Positions 6,956-8,378 of a stretch of 8,378 bases of DNA are shown here, in pieces. The DNA is taken from assembly GCA_021837545.1 (NCBI GenBank), contig JAKBFR010000105.1, positions 1-8,378 on the forward strand, given 5' to 3'. A model generated the notes under the pieces. The model made no database searches. It saw only the letters and a program-made list of their open reading frames with translations, and was not told the origin of the DNA. The stretch is from Bacillota bacterium (lineage in GTDB: Bacteria > Bacillota_A > Clostridia > Clostridiales > Clostridiaceae). Within the stretch, counting starts at the first letter, position 1; the number at the start of each line of letters is the position of its first letter. Made by a program: the position numbers and the translations under genes.

Positions 6956-7252
6956 TCAACGCTTCTCATAAATAACCACGCCTTCCTTTTTTATCTGTTC
7001 TATAAATAATCCATCCTTTATATCCTTCATATCTGAAAAATCAAACTCTAATAAAGTACTAGTATTCATTTCAATGTCCTCAATAAAATCTACTATTGAA
7101 TTATCACAATATATAGCTAAATCAATGTCGCTTTTAATTGAATTATCCTCTCGTGCTCTAGATCCAAAAAGAATGACTTTATTAATATGTTCATACTTAT
7201 GACATATACCTACTATTTCATGGATAATTTTTTGTTCTAAATTCAAATTCAT
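6956..7252 (-). CDS. Minimal nucleotidyltransferase (MNT type, MntA-like)
   Basis: The 98-residue protein carries the nucleotidyltransferase signature: VILFGSRARED followed by SDIDLAI, in which the two Asp residues of DIDLAI bind the metal, and a later acidic segment LLEFDFSDM that can supply the third. This size and motif spacing match the MNT antitoxins of HEPN-MNT toxin-antitoxin pairs, which in studied cases modify the HEPN RNase by adding AMP. No HEPN protein with its R-x4-6-H motif is found on either side here. An AAGGAG site lies at 7255-7260, only two bases before the ATG at 7252; the GTG at 7255 overlaps the site and a TTG at 7246 would be better spaced, so the start is uncertain by a few codons. 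Confidence 0.8.
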   Translation of the reverse strand: MNLNLEQKIIHEIVGICHKYEHINKVILFGSRAREDNSIKSDIDLAIYCDNSIVDFIEDIEMNTSTLLEFDFSDMKDIKDGLFIEQIKKEGVVIYEKR

Positions 7253-7281
7253 CACTCCTTGGACTTATTATATTAAATCTT

Positions 7282-7513
7282 CTATCTCTTTTTTAAATGT
7301 ATTTCTGTATCACTTACTTCTAAAAATATATCAGAGTCTTCTAATCCATTCATTGTTTCGTAAATATTTGTTGACATAAAGCCTAAAATCAATTTCTTTA
7401 TTAAAATCTAAAACTAGCTTGTTTTTGCTTTCTATATAACATTTTGCTAAATCAGAATCAAATTCATTTAAATATAAGAAAGTTAAATGAATATTGCTTA
7501 TATTATATCCCAT
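7282..7513 (-). pseudogene. Frameshifted remnant of a small unknown gene
   Basis: Upstream of the nucleotidyltransferase gene, one frame reads MGYNISNIHLTFLYLNEFD and on to FNKEIDFRL, then becomes poor and stops at 7331. From about 7377 the neighbouring frame continues convincingly as MSTNIYETMNGLEDSDIF and ends KKR at a TAG (7282-7284). An extra base, or loss of two, near 7375-7381 would join the two into a protein of about 76 residues. There is no ribosome binding site before the ATG at 7513 and a stop lies shortly upstream, so the 5' end may also be missing. I do not recognise the family, and no HEPN motif is visible. It could instead be two chance frames. Confidence 0.4.
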
Positions 7514-7643
7514 AACATATTTTTGTTAAACAATAAAACTTCACATTTCCATATGATTTTCATGAACAAATAAATTTTTAAAAAATAGAACAACTTTTTA
7601 AACTAACCATATATCTTATATGAATCGGAAAGGAGGTGAGACA

Positions 7644-7868
7644 ATGGCTGCAAGTAAAGTTATAAATGAAACTACTCTTAGCATCGAAGTTCAAAAATCA
7701 GTAGATAAATCTGGGGATCCAATCTACAACAAAAAGACTTTCTCAAATGTGAGAAATGATGTTGACACTCAAAATGCCTATGATGTAGCAGAAGCTATTA
7801 AAGGCGTTTTAGAAGCTTCTACTGGAAATACATTCTTAAATGTTATTTCTAATGTAGTTAACGCTTAA
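7644..7868 (+). CDS. DUF1659-family small protein
   Basis: The 74-residue product (begins MAASKVINETTLSIEVQKS, ends NVISNVVNA) matches the DUF1659 pattern: a short beta-strand start, a conserved central segment with KTFSNVRNDVD, then a helix DVAEAIKGVLEAST. It is cytoplasmic and has no signal peptide or membrane segment. DUF1659 genes typically sit next to DUF2922 genes in Firmicutes, as here; the function of both is unknown. The ATG at 7644 is chosen because a near-perfect AAAGGAGGTGAG site (7629-7640) is seven bases upstream; a longer frame from 7620 would overlap that site. The strong site suggests high translation. No confident promoter is seen in 7514-7643. Confidence 0.85.
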   Translation: MAASKVINETTLSIEVQKSVDKSGDPIYNKKTFSNVRNDVDTQNAYDVAEAIKGVLEASTGNTFLNVISNVVNA

Positions 7869-7873
7869 ACCAA

Positions 7874-8046
7874 TTAAGGGTTAACAATGAACAGTTAACA
7901 GTTATGGTACAAATCTTATAAGATTTGTATAATTATATTTTATATAAATCACCTCATGATTTAAAAATAAATTTTTTAGGAATCTTCGCAAGAAGATTTC
8001 CTCCTAAACTGTTAACTCATAACTCTTAACTCTTAACTCTTAACTG
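7874..8046. repeat. Structured spacer element between the DUF1659 and DUF2922 genes
   Basis: The spacer has inverted ends: AGTTAACAGTT (7893-7903) is the exact reverse complement of AACTGTTAACT (8007-8017). Inside lie the 22-bp palindrome (7908-7929) and a hairpin at 7978-8002 (AGGAATCTTC with GAAGATTTCCT, one-base bulge) closed by a GCAA loop of the GNRA type. The right end is five copies of the heptamer TTAACTC (8012-8046, with ATAACTC and TTAACTG variants). The arrangement resembles a small non-coding inserted element, or an RNA-structured spacer controlling the second gene. Confidence 0.6.
7908..7929. repeat. Perfect 22-bp palindrome after the DUF1659 gene
   Basis: TACAAATCTTA and TAAGATTTGTA are perfect reverse complements with no spacer. 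As RNA it gives a nine-bp stem with a TATA loop, followed by an AT-rich stretch ending in TTTT, so it may act as a weak terminator; as DNA it could be an operator. Confidence 0.6.
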
Positions 8047-8066
8047 AAAGAAAGGAGGTGATGTAA

Positions 8067-8285
8067 ATGGAATATATATTAGCTATGACTTTCATAACCG
8101 AATATGGTTTAAAATCCACTATTAATATAAACGGGGTTAAGCCTACATTAACGCAAGCTGATGCTAACGCTTTAATGGATACCATAATAGCTAAAGATGT
8201 TTTTGCTGTGGAATCTGGAGCTTTTATTAGCAAAGATACTGCTAAATTAACTGAAAGAAAAGTTACTAAATATGAGGTAGCTTAG
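8067..8285 (+). CDS. DUF2922-family small protein
   Basis: The 72-residue product (begins MEYILAMTFITEYGLKS) matches the DUF2922 pattern: an N-terminal strand pair, then PTLTQADANALMDTII, a helix, then a short C-terminal strand with VESGAFISKD. It is cytoplasmic with no membrane segment, and its function is unknown. It forms the usual pair with the DUF1659 gene, although about 200 bases separate them here. The ATG at 8067 lies eight bases after the GGAGG of AAAGGAGGTGAT (8051-8062). An ATG-TAA start-stop pair (8061-8066) directly precedes it but is too close to the site to be used well. Confidence 0.85.
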   Translation: MEYILAMTFITEYGLKSTININGVKPTLTQADANALMDTIIAKDVFAVESGAFISKDTAKLTERKVTKYEVA

Positions 8286-8288
8286 TAA

Positions 8289-8336
8289 AAAAGAACGCTA
8301 AATCTTTAAACTGAAGATTTGGCGTTCTTTTCTTTT
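8289..8336. terminator. Bidirectional terminator after the DUF2922 gene
   Basis: A 16-bp stem with one G-T pair (AAGAACGCTAAATCTT at 8291-8306 with 8314-8329, seven-base loop) is followed by TTTTCTTTT on the plus strand. On the minus strand it ends in a run of six T residues (8287-8292), so it can also stop a convergent minus-strand gene. Confidence 0.9.
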
Positions 8337-8339
8337 GCT

Positions 8340-8378
8340 CTACAAAACTATTTCATCTAAATCATCTATTATAGATTG
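8340..8378 (-). CDS. Probable C-terminal end of a minus-strand gene (runs off right edge)
   Basis: Reading from the right edge, twelve codons give QSIIDDLDEIVL and then a TAG at 8340-8342, immediately before the minus-strand face of the bidirectional terminator. The acidic amphipathic tail and the terminator placement support a real gene end, but twelve codons are too few to name a family. Confidence 0.35.
   Translation of the reverse strand, partial: QSIIDDLDEIVL

Noticed and set aside
8012..8046. Heptamer repeat as a CRISPR array
   Set aside because: The units are seven bases long and directly adjacent with no spacers, so this is a simple tandem repeat.
8033..8233. Open frame of 66 codons on the minus strand
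   Set aside because: It is the antisense shadow of the DUF2922 gene, which has a strong ribosome binding site and a family match.

Overview
The window is very AT-rich, uses strong AGGAGG-type ribosome binding sites and carries several secreted proteins with clostridial-type choline/cell-wall-binding repeats. Together with tiny DUF1659/DUF2922 genes this points to a Clostridium sensu stricto species; the solvent-producing C. beijerinckii group is my best guess, by inference only. No rRNA, tRNA, CRISPR array or complete insertion sequence is visible.

Layout. (a) 1-183, minus: 5' end of a secreted cell-wall protein that runs off the left edge, with its own promoter and a leader holding six imperfect 12-13 bp repeats. 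(b) 184-807: no protein gene, but a plausible plus-strand promoter, a nested hairpin and a perfect 18-bp terminator-like hairpin that together could form a small RNA. (c) 808-3325, minus: a two-gene operon of an AAA-ATPase-like/PD-(D/E)XK protein followed by a YdcF/DUF218 protein. A 13-bp palindrome sits between the two genes and a near-copy lies upstream of the first. (d) 3734-5445, minus: a decayed paralogue of the gene in (a), broken by two in-frame stops and one frameshift, with its leader and terminator still recognisable. (e) 5698-6837, plus: an intact, divergently transcribed secreted protein with beta-sandwich domains and cell-wall-binding repeats, ending in a clear terminator. (f) 6956-7513, minus: a minimal nucleotidyltransferase of the MNT type without an evident HEPN partner, preceded by a frameshifted gene remnant. 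(g) 7644-8285, plus: a DUF1659/DUF2922 gene pair separated by about 200 bp that contain palindromes, a GNRA-type hairpin and a heptanucleotide repeat. A bidirectional terminator follows, then the probable tail of a minus-strand gene.

How it fits together. The left two thirds read as a cell-surface protein locus (three secreted proteins, two of them close paralogues) in which one member is decaying, with the ATPase/nuclease plus YdcF pair lying between the two paralogues, possibly as an insertion. The right part is small accessory material: a toxin-antitoxin-like fragment and a pair of small conserved proteins of unknown function. The least explained items are the leader repeats, the candidate small RNA, the palindromes around the ATPase gene and the structured spacer between the DUF1659 and DUF2922 genes.
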